Assembly (NCBI GenBank): GCA_900545085.1
Contig: UQXU01000023.1
Coordinates: 1 to 22,286, forward strand
Reading direction: 5' to 3'
DNA: 22,286 bases
Source of the DNA: an uncultured Eubacteriales bacterium
GTDB taxonomy: Bacteria > Bacillota > Clostridia > Christensenellales > Christensenellaceae
Below, piece by piece: positions 15,898-22,286 of the stretch (position 1 is its first letter; every line of letters begins with the position of its first letter). The notes below the pieces were generated by a model. The model saw only the letters and a list, made by a program, of their open reading frames with translations, had not been told where the DNA came from and ran no database searches. The position numbers and the translations under genes were made by a program.

Positions 15898-17319
15898 TTA
15901 GTTCAAAAAGCCGCTTTCAAACAGCTCGACGGGCTCTAGCCATCTGTATTCGCCATTGTCGCTCATATCGCCCAGCAGACATACTATCAGCGTTCGTCCG
16001 TTCCGCTCCGCCGTCGCGAGGAGGCATTTCCCCGCCTCCGGCGTTGTGCCCGTTTTCAAGCCGGTGCAAGCCGGATAATAATACTTGCTGTCAAAAATTT
16101 TCAAGCAGTTTGTAGTTAATACTTCACGCTCGTTCTGCAGCTCTGTCTTAGACATTGTGTATTTTTCCATAGCGGCGATTTCGTCCAATTCAGGAAACGT
16201 CTCATATGCGTATTTCGCCAGCTTTGCCATGTCCGCCGCCGAGGATACGTTCTCTTTCCCCGTAGACTTTCCATCTGCATTACGAGGAGTAAGACCTGTC
16301 GAATTATAATAAACAGTATTTTTCAATCCGAGCTCTTTCGCTTTCTCGTTCATCATTTTCACAAACTCTTTTTCGCTGCCCGCTATTCCCTCCGCCGCGC
16401 ATACCGCCGCATCATTGCCCGACGGAAGCAGCATTCCTGCTATCAAATCCTTCAGCGTAACCGTCTCGCCCTGTTTTAATCCCGCCGTCGAGCCTGACGC
16501 TCTGTCTGCGGCTCCCGAAACTTTAAACTTATCCGTCATATCTGCATTTTCAAGCGCGACAACTACCGTCATTATTTTTGTTATACTCGCTATTGCAAGC
16601 TGCTCGTCCGGGTTTTTGGAATACAACGTCTCTCCCGTTTTTCCGTCTATCATTACCAGAGCTTTCGCCTTGGATTTCAGCTCTGTTTTTTTCACTTCCG
16701 ACCACGCCCCGCGGTATTCCTGGCCGTTTTTCTTGACGCACGCGCGAACTTTTACATAATAAGTCTGTCCCGGAGTCAACCCTGTTTTTGAGAACGAAGT
16801 CGTCTTTCCATCAGTTGTCTCGCAGGTCTCGCTTCCCTTCCCAAAATCCTCATCCGTGCTCAGCATTATCTGATATTTTGAAGCATTAGCTATCTTCTTC
16901 CATGTTACTTTTATCTCTCCGGTTACAGTCTTGGACGCGGATTTAAGTTCTGTCTGATCCGGCACGACATCTACTGTTATTTCCGCCGATTTGCCGCTGC
17001 CGTCCGTCGCGGAGCATTTTATAATCACAGAACCGTAATTTTTTCCGGTAACCGTGCCGTCGTCGGAAACGGTCGCTATGCTCTCGTCGCTGGTAGTATA
17101 TTGCAGAGTTTTATTTAACGCAAACCCCGGCTCTATCTTAGGATTCAGCTTTACACTCTGACCTATACAGTCCGCCGCTCTTTCTTCTTGAAATGAAATG
17201 TTCTTTATCAGCATTGCATCGTCAGTCAAAGAGACGGAGCATCCCGTAAAAAGCGCCGACACAATCATCATAGCTGACATAACTATATAAACGTATTTTT
17301 TCCTGCGTAAATCTATCAT
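15898..17319 (-). CDS. D-alanyl-D-alanine carboxypeptidase lipoprotein with Ig-like and Fn3-like domains
   Basis: A penicillin-binding peptidase of family S11 that trims the terminal D-Ala from peptidoglycan stem peptides. Domains in order: signal peptide with a slightly atypical lipobox FTGC (C27), Big_2-type Ig-like domain (about 38-119, with YTTSDESIATVSDDGTVTG), a fibronectin III-like domain (about 122-212, with ITVTW-like strand, YQIMLSTDEDF and TPGQTYYVKVRA), then the S11 domain (about 215-470). The active-site motifs are complete: S245-I-T-K248, S300-G-N302 and K422-T-G424. The usual C-terminal PBP5 domain and membrane helix are absent; anchoring seems to be N-terminal by lipid. The ATG at 17319 is kept because it supplies the RRKK n-region, though GAGGTG lies 11 nt away. 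No terminator follows, so read-through into the 96-residue gene is plausible. Confidence 0.92.
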   Translation of the reverse strand: MIDLRRKKYVYIVMSAMMIVSALFTGCSVSLTDDAMLIKNISFQEERAADCIGQSVKLNPKIEPGFALNKTLQYTTSDESIATVSDDGTVTGKNYGSVIIKCSATDGSGKSAEITVDVVPDQTELKSASKTVTGEIKVTWKKIANASKYQIMLSTDEDFGKGSETCETTDGKTTSFSKTGLTPGQTYYVKVRACVKKNGQEYRGAWSEVKKTELKSKAKALVMIDGKTGETLYSKNPDEQLAIASITKIMTVVVALENADMTDKFKVSGAADRASGSTAGLKQGETVTLKDLIAGMLLPSGNDAAVCAAEGIAGSEKEFVKMMNEKAKELGLKNTVYYNSTGLTPRNADGKSTGKENVSSAADMAKLAKYAYETFPELDEIAAMEKYTMSKTELQNEREVLTTNCLKIFDSKYYYPACTGLKTGTTPEAGKCLLATAERNGRTLIVCLLGDMSDNGEYRWLEPVELFESGFLN

Positions 17320-17343
17320 CTTAATTTATACACCTCGCAGTCA

Positions 17344-17372
17344 ATTTTACCATACTATTTTAAAAGCAACAA
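17344..17372 (-). promoter_or_regulatory. Sigma-A promoter of the carboxypeptidase gene
   Basis: On the minus strand, TTGTTG (17372-17367), a 17-nt spacer, and TAAAAT (17349-17344) with an upstream TG. Confidence 0.65.
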
Positions 17373-17417
17373 TATATTTTACACTATCCTCAAAAAACAA
17401 GTTTTTTAATAACGCAA

Positions 17418-17442
17418 ACCCGCACAGCTCAGCCATGCGGGT
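17418..17442. terminator. Hairpin terminator after the ABC permease gene
   Basis: ACCCGCA (17418-17424) pairs exactly with TGCGGGT (17436-17442), with an 11-nt loop. T-rich sequence follows on both strands (TTTGCGTTATT on the minus side, CTCTTTTCC on the plus side). It probably ends the Bce-type operon. Confidence 0.65.
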
Positions 17443-17480
17443 CTCTTTTCCTTAACCTTCCTTTATTCAGCTCTTTAGGG

Positions 17481-17518
17481 CTTCAGCGGCGGGGGGACAT
17501 CTGTTCACGGTTATATTC
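17481..17518. repeat. Left copy of a palindromic-element end
   Basis: Bases 17492-17518 are the inverted copy of 22220-22246 with one mismatch in 27. CTTCAGCGGC at 17481-17490 recurs in direct orientation at 22277-22286, the window edge. The repeat reaches into the stop codon of the ABC permease gene. No transposase is nearby. The GC-rich palindromic layout recalls ends of IS200/IS605-type elements or their derived MITEs. Confidence 0.7.
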
Positions 17519-19544
17519 AATTTTCTTTCGACGCAGTTATCTTATAATACGTCTTAGCAGAGAGCGCATACACTATTGCATACAGCACGGCGAACACCGC
17601 AAACACCGCTAAGGTTATCTTCATATACAGCATTCCGTCGTCTACCAACAGAGCCGATATCATAAGTGTCACTATCGGAAAAGCAAACAGAGTATGCATT
17701 CCCGCTGTTATCAGCGGCATGAAGAACACGCTCAGTATCTGCGAATGAATGCTCTTTTTTACCTGCGATTTATCCATGCCTACGTTCCGCATTATCTCAT
17801 AACGCTTTCTGTCGTCGTATCCTTCTGAAATCTGCTTATAATAAATTATAAGCACGGCAGCCATCGCGAACAATATCGACAGGAATACGCCTATAAACAG
17901 CAGCCCGCCGAACAAAGACGTGTATTCACTTCTGGTTTCTTCTCGGGTATAAACGCTGGGCACGGTATCCACATCTAAATCAGACATATAACTTCTCATT
18001 AGATTTGCAAATTGCTCCTGATCTGCGCCGTCTATATCGAAATCATATTCATAATTCAGAGTATAAACAAACCACTCTTCTTCGTCGATAATTTTTTTGT
18101 AAGACTGCATTATTCTGTTCAATTCATCGTCATCATGTACAATGATAATATCTTCTCTGTACGTTGTGGTTAGATATTTGCCGTAAGCCTCTTTAGCGAG
18201 ACCGCGCTGACTTCTTACATTGATGCTGATGTCGTCTCCGATTTCAATTTTTGAATAGCCGGTTTCATTTGACATAGTGTTGTCTACTACGGCTTCGCCT
18301 TCCGCCACATCGACATGAACGCCCGTCGCCTCTTCAAAATCCTCAGCAGTTGTAAATGTGCAATATATCGCCTTTGATTCCTCGCCTATCGGATCAACTT
18401 TAATTACTGCATTCTTTTCGTCCAAAGACATGTTCGACCCAGTATACAGCTTGCGAATTTCCAACGTGTTTTTCGGTACAGTATTGAGCTTTTTTGCGCA
18501 TTCGTCAGCAGCCTGCTTTATTATTTCCGGATTTTCCCCAAGGCTTCCGCGCGTCACAACCTGCACATGTCTCGGGACAACTGTATTAACCGCGGCGTCT
18601 ATCCCGAAATAGAGAGACAGAGTAATGGACAGCATCACTATAACCATAGTGGAGAGTATACATATATTCGCTAACCCCACCGCATTTTGCTTCATACGGT
18701 ATATCATGCCTGATACAGAGATAAAATGCTGCGGCTTATAGTAATACTTTTTGTTGTTCCTCATAATTTTGAGCACTGCGATACTGACCGCGCTGAAAAG
18801 CAAATATGTGCCTATTATGACCATCACAACCGCCAGGAAAAACAGCGTTATCGCCTTCAGAGCAGACTCTGTGGACAATGAAATATAATATCCTCCTACT
18901 AAGAAAAGCACGCCCAAAACAGCCAGAAGCCATCTCGTCTTAGGTTCTTTTTCTCCCTTTTCCCCGCCTCGCATGAGTTCTACCGGCTTGGATACGACTA
19001 TATGGCGTATGCTGCTGAACATTATAAGCAGGAATATCACTCCTAAAACTATAATTGTAGTTAACACAGCTATGGGATTGAAAAATAAGTGCATTTCCGC
19101 GCTAATATTCAACGCCTTTTGCAGCAGAAGCGCACAGAGCTGACCAAAGAACACTCCCAAAGAAAGACCAACTAAGAGGCTGATAATCGCAGTATACACC
19201 GTCTCGTATACTATCACCCGCGAGAGATGCTTCTTCTCCATTCCGAGAATGTTATAAAGTCCGAATTCTTTACGTCTGCGCTTCATGAGGAAGCTGTTCG
19301 TATAAAACAGGAATATCGCAGCGAATATTGCCACTATCCACGTTCCCATCATCATCATAGATTGAGACATCGCAGGATATAACATGCCCTCCATTCCCGT
19401 TCCCATTGCCAATGCACACACTATGTAAAACATCATAACGGTTATCACGCATGTAACCAAAAACGGCAAATACACTTTTGCGTTCTTCCGCATGTTAGTC
19501 ATAGCCAGCTTAGCATAGAATCCCTTGCTTGTTTTATTAGTCAC
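17517..19544 (-). CDS. BceB-type ABC transporter permease (antimicrobial-peptide resistance)
   Basis: The membrane subunit of a Bce-type transporter, a family that protects lipid II-cycle intermediates from bacitracin, nisin or similar peptides and also triggers its partner histidine kinase. Ten membrane helices are visible (numbering from the upstream GTG at 19553: about 30-50, 72-90, 118-142, 160-182, 208-224, 236-258, 294-316, 546-570, 605-632, 645-665). A 225-residue extracellular domain lies between TM7 and TM8, the diagnostic BceB/VraG layout, with FtsX-like regions at each end. The GTG at 19544 is the better start: AGGTGA lies 5 nt before it inside the ATPase gene, giving an 8-nt overlap and about 675 residues. 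The peptide recognised cannot be read from the sequence. Confidence 0.93.
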   Translation of the reverse strand: MTNKTSKGFYAKLAMTNMRKNAKVYLPFLVTCVITVMMFYIVCALAMGTGMEGMLYPAMSQSMMMMGTWIVAIFAAIFLFYTNSFLMKRRRKEFGLYNILGMEKKHLSRVIVYETVYTAIISLLVGLSLGVFFGQLCALLLQKALNISAEMHLFFNPIAVLTTIIVLGVIFLLIMFSSIRHIVVSKPVELMRGGEKGEKEPKTRWLLAVLGVLFLVGGYYISLSTESALKAITLFFLAVVMVIIGTYLLFSAVSIAVLKIMRNNKKYYYKPQHFISVSGMIYRMKQNAVGLANICILSTMVIVMLSITLSLYFGIDAAVNTVVPRHVQVVTRGSLGENPEIIKQAADECAKKLNTVPKNTLEIRKLYTGSNMSLDEKNAVIKVDPIGEESKAIYCTFTTAEDFEEATGVHVDVAEGEAVVDNTMSNETGYSKIEIGDDISINVRSQRGLAKEAYGKYLTTTYREDIIIVHDDDELNRIMQSYKKIIDEEEWFVYTLNYEYDFDIDGADQEQFANLMRSYMSDLDVDTVPSVYTREETRSEYTSLFGGLLFIGVFLSILFAMAAVLIIYYKQISEGYDDRKRYEIMRNVGMDKSQVKKSIHSQILSVFFMPLITAGMHTLFAFPIVTLMISALLVDDGMLYMKITLAVFAVFAVLYAIVYALSAKTYYKITASKEN

Positions 19545-20322
19545 AAATATCACCTCGCATATCTGCCGCTCTGCCGCTCGCCATCGCAGTCAGCGTATCG
19601 GAGATCATTTTATACATCTGATCGCTGCTGCGCCCCGCGCGATATATTTGATGATACACTTTGCCGTCTTTAATAAACATGACCCGTCTGGCATGACTCG
19701 CTGCCTTCAGGCTGTGCGTAACCATGAGAATAGTCTGACCTTCTTCGTTTATCTCAGAAAATATGTTCAGCAGGCTGTCCGCCGCTCGAGAATCCAGAGC
19801 GCCCGTCGGCTCATCCGCCAGAACTATCTGCGGTTTTGTTATCAACGCACGCGCTACCGCCGTCCTTTGCTTCTGCCCGCCGGATACTTCATACGGAAAC
19901 TTTTCCAATATATTTTCTATTTCCAGCTTTCGAGCTATCGGCGCAAGACGCGCGGACATCTCATGATAGCTTTTCCCCGCGAGCACGAGCGGTAAAAATA
20001 TATTGTCTTTTATCTTGAATGTATCCAACAGATTGAAATCCTGAAATACAAATCCCAGATTCTCTCTCCTGAACGCTGCTATCTGCTTTTCGCTTATTCT
20101 CGTTATGTCCTGACCGCGCAGCAGCACCTGACCGCTCGTAGGCTTATCCAGCGCGGCGAGTATATTGAGCAAGGTAGTCTTTCCCGAGCCGGATTCACCC
20201 ATTATCGCTACATATTCGCCCTCCAGAACCTCAAAGTTCACGCTTGTCAGCGCAACGACTTCGTTCCCGCCAAATCTGGTCTTGTATACTTTCCTCAATT
20301 CTGATACTTCTAAAAGCGGCAT
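19537..20322 (-). CDS. BceA-type ABC transporter ATP-binding protein
   Basis: The ATPase that powers the adjoining permease. In 261 residues all motifs are present: Walker A GESGSGKTT (42-50), Q-loop VFQDF (92-96), signature VSGGQ (146-150), Walker B IVLADE (166-171) with catalytic E171, D-loop GALD, and H203 in VTH. It belongs to the MacB/LolD/BceA group. The C-terminus extends about 20 residues past the usual end. AGGAG lies 7 nt before the ATG. The 133-nt gap after the kinase gene holds a stem-loop and a small palindrome, suggesting separate control of the transporter genes, as in classic bceAB. Confidence 0.95.
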   Translation of the reverse strand: MPLLEVSELRKVYKTRFGGNEVVALTSVNFEVLEGEYVAIMGESGSGKTTLLNILAALDKPTSGQVLLRGQDITRISEKQIAAFRRENLGFVFQDFNLLDTFKIKDNIFLPLVLAGKSYHEMSARLAPIARKLEIENILEKFPYEVSGGQKQRTAVARALITKPQIVLADEPTGALDSRAADSLLNIFSEINEEGQTILMVTHSLKAASHARRVMFIKDGKVYHQIYRAGRSSDQMYKMISDTLTAMASGRAADMRGDICD

Positions 20323-20363
20323 ATCATATCTCCTTCTCGTTTTATCTTTTCCGGAATTTCAGA

Positions 20364-20375
20364 CGCATTCATGCG
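20364..20375. promoter_or_regulatory. Small inverted repeat before the ABC ATPase gene
   Basis: CGCAT-TC-ATGCG, 42 nt before the ATPase ATG. It may be a regulator-binding site, but it is short. Confidence 0.25.
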
Positions 20376-20396
20376 CTTTTTTCATATAAAATTTTA

Positions 20397-20417
20397 GCAT
20401 CGGCGCTCGGCCGATGC
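20397..20417 (-). terminator. Stem-loop between kinase and ABC genes (attenuator or weak terminator)
   Basis: GCATCGGC and GCCGATGC form a perfect 8-bp stem with a 5-nt loop. On the minus strand it is followed by TAAAATTTTAT, so termination would be partial. It begins 38 nt after the kinase stop codon and could let the transporter genes be expressed at a different level. A weak promoter-like pair, TTGTAA (20446-20441) and TACATG (20423-20418) at 17 nt, lies just before it. Confidence 0.5.
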
Positions 20418-20455
20418 CATGTATTCATCTAACATTAAAGTTACAAAAGAGTAAG

Positions 20456-21448
20456 CTATATTGGCCGCTCATCAAATTCAACTTTAGCCGAATCCAAGTT
20501 TATCCTCACCTGAGTGCCCTTCCCCAGCTCAGAAGTGATAAAAATCGTATGCCCTAAGCGATTTAGTATAGTTTTCGCCAAATACAGACCCAAGCCGGAC
20601 GATTTTGACGAAGCATGACCGTTGAATCCCGTATAGCTCTTTTCCATAACTCTAGGCAAATCCTCAGGCGTTATGCCTATTCCCGTATCCTCTATCACAA
20701 GCGTTCTTTCCGGTTCAACATATATGCGTATGCCGCCCTTTTTTGTATATTTCAGCGCATTAGACACTATCTGCTCCAGCGCCGCTCCCAGCCATTTCCC
20801 ATCCGTCAGCACATCAATCTCCAATGCTTCTAATTTAAGCTGCAAGGAGCTTCGTATAAACAGCGGCGCATATTTTCGTATCACGCTTTTTACTATACTG
20901 TCAAGACTCTGCCATTTTATAATATAATCTGTAGAGCTGCTTTGCAGTCTCAGATGCTGCAAAGTCATATCTACATACTGCTCAATTTTAAAAAGCTCCG
21001 TGCTCATATCCGATACGTCCGGATTTTCATCCGCCAAAAGCAATCGCATAGCGGCAAGCGGCGTTTTTATCTGATGCGTCCACAATACGTAATAGTCCAT
21101 GTTCTCTTGCGCCAGATTCAAATACTTCGCCTGCGCCTCGGATTTGCTCCGCTCTAATTTTTCCGTCAGCTCTGCAAACGCCTCAGATACTGCGTCCGTA
21201 GGCTCGGGCAGCTCCACGCCGTCAATCGCTGAATATATGCTGTGTAAGCGACTCTTTTCTCTTCTAAAATCAATTATAAAATATATTACTATTATTATCA
21301 AAGCCAGAGACAGAGTATATCCCATCGCGACTTTCGGCATGTCGTATATCCACGTCATCACGCTGAAAACCGCCAACACAGCTGCCAAAAGCACAATAAT
21401 ACGCAGTCTGTCGCGCAGATATATAAAAATATTCCAATTCTTATTCAT
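20456..21448 (-). CDS. BceS-type intramembrane-sensing histidine kinase
   Basis: A sensor kinase of 330 residues with two membrane helices (about 15-34 and 41-60) joined by only a few extracellular residues, the intramembrane-sensing layout of BceS/VraS-like kinases that are activated through their ABC transporter. Catalytic motifs are intact: H-box WTHQIKTPL with H125, N-box QIVSNALKYT with N230, G1 box EDTGIGI with D254, and G2 box SSGLGLYL (283-290). There is no HAMP-type linker of the usual length. It overlaps the regulator gene by 8 nt, with an AAGGAAAG ribosome site inside that gene, so the two are translationally coupled. Confidence 0.94.
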   Translation of the reverse strand: MNKNWNIFIYLRDRLRIIVLLAAVLAVFSVMTWIYDMPKVAMGYTLSLALIIIVIYFIIDFRREKSRLHSIYSAIDGVELPEPTDAVSEAFAELTEKLERSKSEAQAKYLNLAQENMDYYVLWTHQIKTPLAAMRLLLADENPDVSDMSTELFKIEQYVDMTLQHLRLQSSSTDYIIKWQSLDSIVKSVIRKYAPLFIRSSLQLKLEALEIDVLTDGKWLGAALEQIVSNALKYTKKGGIRIYVEPERTLVIEDTGIGITPEDLPRVMEKSYTGFNGHASSKSSGLGLYLAKTILNRLGHTIFITSELGKGTQVRINLDSAKVEFDERPI

Positions 21449-22121
21449 GCTTTCCTTCTACAATATATCCGGATCCTTTCCGCGTCTTTATAAAGTCGTT
21501 CAGTCCTGAATCTGCAAGCTTTTTTCGCAGTCTGTTTACGTTAACGCTCAGAGTGTTGTCGTCTACATAGCAGTCTGTCTGCCAAAGGCTGAGGCATAAT
21601 TCTTCTCTGGAAACTATACTGCCTTTATTCTGCATAAGCTTGGTTAATATTCTGAATTCATTTTTAGTCAGCTCAATTTCATTGTCCTTATACGACAGCT
21701 TTTGTTCGGATATCATCAGAACGACGCCGCCCGCTTCTATAACATTGGCGCTCTTGCTCTGATATGCTCTCCTGAGCATGGCCTGCACTTTAGCCGTGAG
21801 CACGTCCATATCAAAAGGTTTGGAAATAAAATCGTCTCCGCCCATATTCACTGCCATAACTATATTTATCGGGCTGGAAGCGCTGGATATAAATATTATA
21901 GGCGCATCTGAAAAACTGCGTATTCTCTCGCACCAATAGTATCCGCTAAAATACGGCAGGGCTATGTCCATCAAATAGAGCTCCGGCTGCTCCTCCTGAG
22001 CCTGCGGAATTATGTCGGCCAAATCCTCCGCAATAGAGACCTGATGTGCCCAATCCTCCAAATGCTTTTTTACCTGAAGCGCGATAACTCTGTCGTCCTC
22101 AACTATCATTATTCGTGCCAT
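21441..22121 (-). CDS. BceR-type response regulator (OmpR/PhoB family)
   Basis: The transcription factor of the module, 226 residues. The receiver domain (1-120) has the acidic pocket E8-D9-D10, phosphorylation site D52 in MDIALP, a Ser-Ser pair (S79/S80) in place of the usual Thr, and K101 in SKPF. The C-terminal winged helix (about 130-222) includes the ELTKNEFRILTKL and VNRLRKKL recognition regions and ends with GSGYIVEG. AGGAGG lies about 6 nt before the ATG. The order regulator-kinase-ATPase-permease matches bceRSAB. It presumably activates the transporter genes. Confidence 0.95.
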   Translation of the reverse strand: MARIMIVEDDRVIALQVKKHLEDWAHQVSIAEDLADIIPQAQEEQPELYLMDIALPYFSGYYWCERIRSFSDAPIIFISSASSPINIVMAVNMGGDDFISKPFDMDVLTAKVQAMLRRAYQSKSANVIEAGGVVLMISEQKLSYKDNEIELTKNEFRILTKLMQNKGSIVSREELCLSLWQTDCYVDDNTLSVNVNRLRKKLADSGLNDFIKTRKGSGYIVEGKHE

Positions 22122-22153
22122 ATCATCTTTCCTCCTAAATGTTCCTCACAATA

Positions 22154-22182
22154 ATTATAAACTGTAAGAACAAAATAAGCAA
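22154..22182 (-). promoter_or_regulatory. Sigma-A promoter of the Bce-type operon
   Basis: On the minus strand, TTGCTT (22182-22177), a 17-nt spacer, and a perfect TATAAT (22159-22154), with a leader of about 26 nt. Confidence 0.7.
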
Positions 22183-22200
22183 ACTTACTTGCAAACGCAT

Positions 22201-22224
22201 TATTCCTATGATATTATAGGAATA
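22201..22224. promoter_or_regulatory. Perfect 9-bp inverted repeat upstream of the Bce-type operon promoter
   Basis: TATTCCTAT (22201-22209), 6 nt, ATAGGAATA (22216-22224). It ends 19 bp upstream of the -35 element, an activator position for an OmpR-type regulator. It also touches the long inverted repeat that starts at 22220, so it may instead belong to that element. Confidence 0.45.
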
Positions 22225-22286
22225 TAACTGTGAACAGATGTCCCCCGCCTCTATAGGCGGCGGGTTCCATCTAAGCCTTCAGCGGC
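22220..22286. repeat. Right copy of the palindromic element, cut by the window edge
   Basis: Bases 22220-22246 are the inverted copy of 17492-17518 (26 of 27). They continue into CCGCC-tctata-GGCGG (22246-22260), a small hairpin, and end in CTTCAGCGGC, which in the left copy runs directly into the G-rich arm. This suggests that a complete element continues past the window with GGGGGACATC-type sequence, forming a long hairpin. Confidence 0.65.

Noticed and set aside
17492..22246. Composite transposon with an active transposase
   Set aside because: The repeats are short, no transposase or recombinase gene lies in or beside the interval within the window, and no flanking target duplication could be recognised.

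Overview
The window looks like a chromosomal segment of a spore-forming Firmicute, most likely of the class Clostridia. The evidence is a spoIIR gene with a forespore-type (sigma-F-like) promoter, strong Shine-Dalgarno sites, sigma-A promoters, intrinsic terminators, several lipoproteins and a BceRS-AB-type antimicrobial-peptide module. Base composition is moderate (judged by eye) and ATA is used often for Ile. I cannot name a genus. No tRNA, rRNA, CRISPR array or transposase gene is visible.

Layout. Positions 26-5297 hold five plus-strand genes: a MATE transporter, a PdaA-like peptidoglycan deacetylase, 4-alpha-glucanotransferase (malQ), a DUF2156 protein and spoIIR. A bidirectional terminator at 5335-5373 separates them from the rest, where all protein genes are on the minus strand. 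Read in transcription order (right to left) these are: response regulator, histidine kinase, ABC ATPase and ABC permease (22121-17517); a D,D-carboxypeptidase lipoprotein with Ig-like and Fn3-like domains; a 96-residue protein and a patatin-like phospholipase; transketolase; an RND exporter with a very large coiled-coil insertion; an alpha/beta-hydrolase lipoprotein; and a PrsA/SurA-like foldase lipoprotein.

The common theme is the cell envelope: export (MATE, RND, Bce-type ABC), peptidoglycan tailoring (PdaA, D,D-carboxypeptidase), folding of exported proteins, and peptide sensing. malQ and tkt are ordinary carbon metabolism.

The least ordinary parts are: (1) a 696-base gap between the RND gene and tkt that holds a consensus plus-strand promoter with a perfect palindrome across it, a strongly structured RNA of about 180 nt with no convincing ORF, and a terminator, so a likely undescribed small RNA; (2) the RND exporter, whose first extracytoplasmic region carries about 245 residues of coiled coil where AcrB has its docking subdomain; (3) a 27-bp inverted repeat (one mismatch) flanking the whole Bce-type module, the right copy apparently half of a palindromic element cut by the window edge; (4) a DUF2156 gene whose promoter places the transcript start on its ATG, so probably leaderless; and (5) a 9-nt anti-Shine-Dalgarno sequence upstream of the 96-residue gene that is present only in read-through transcripts.
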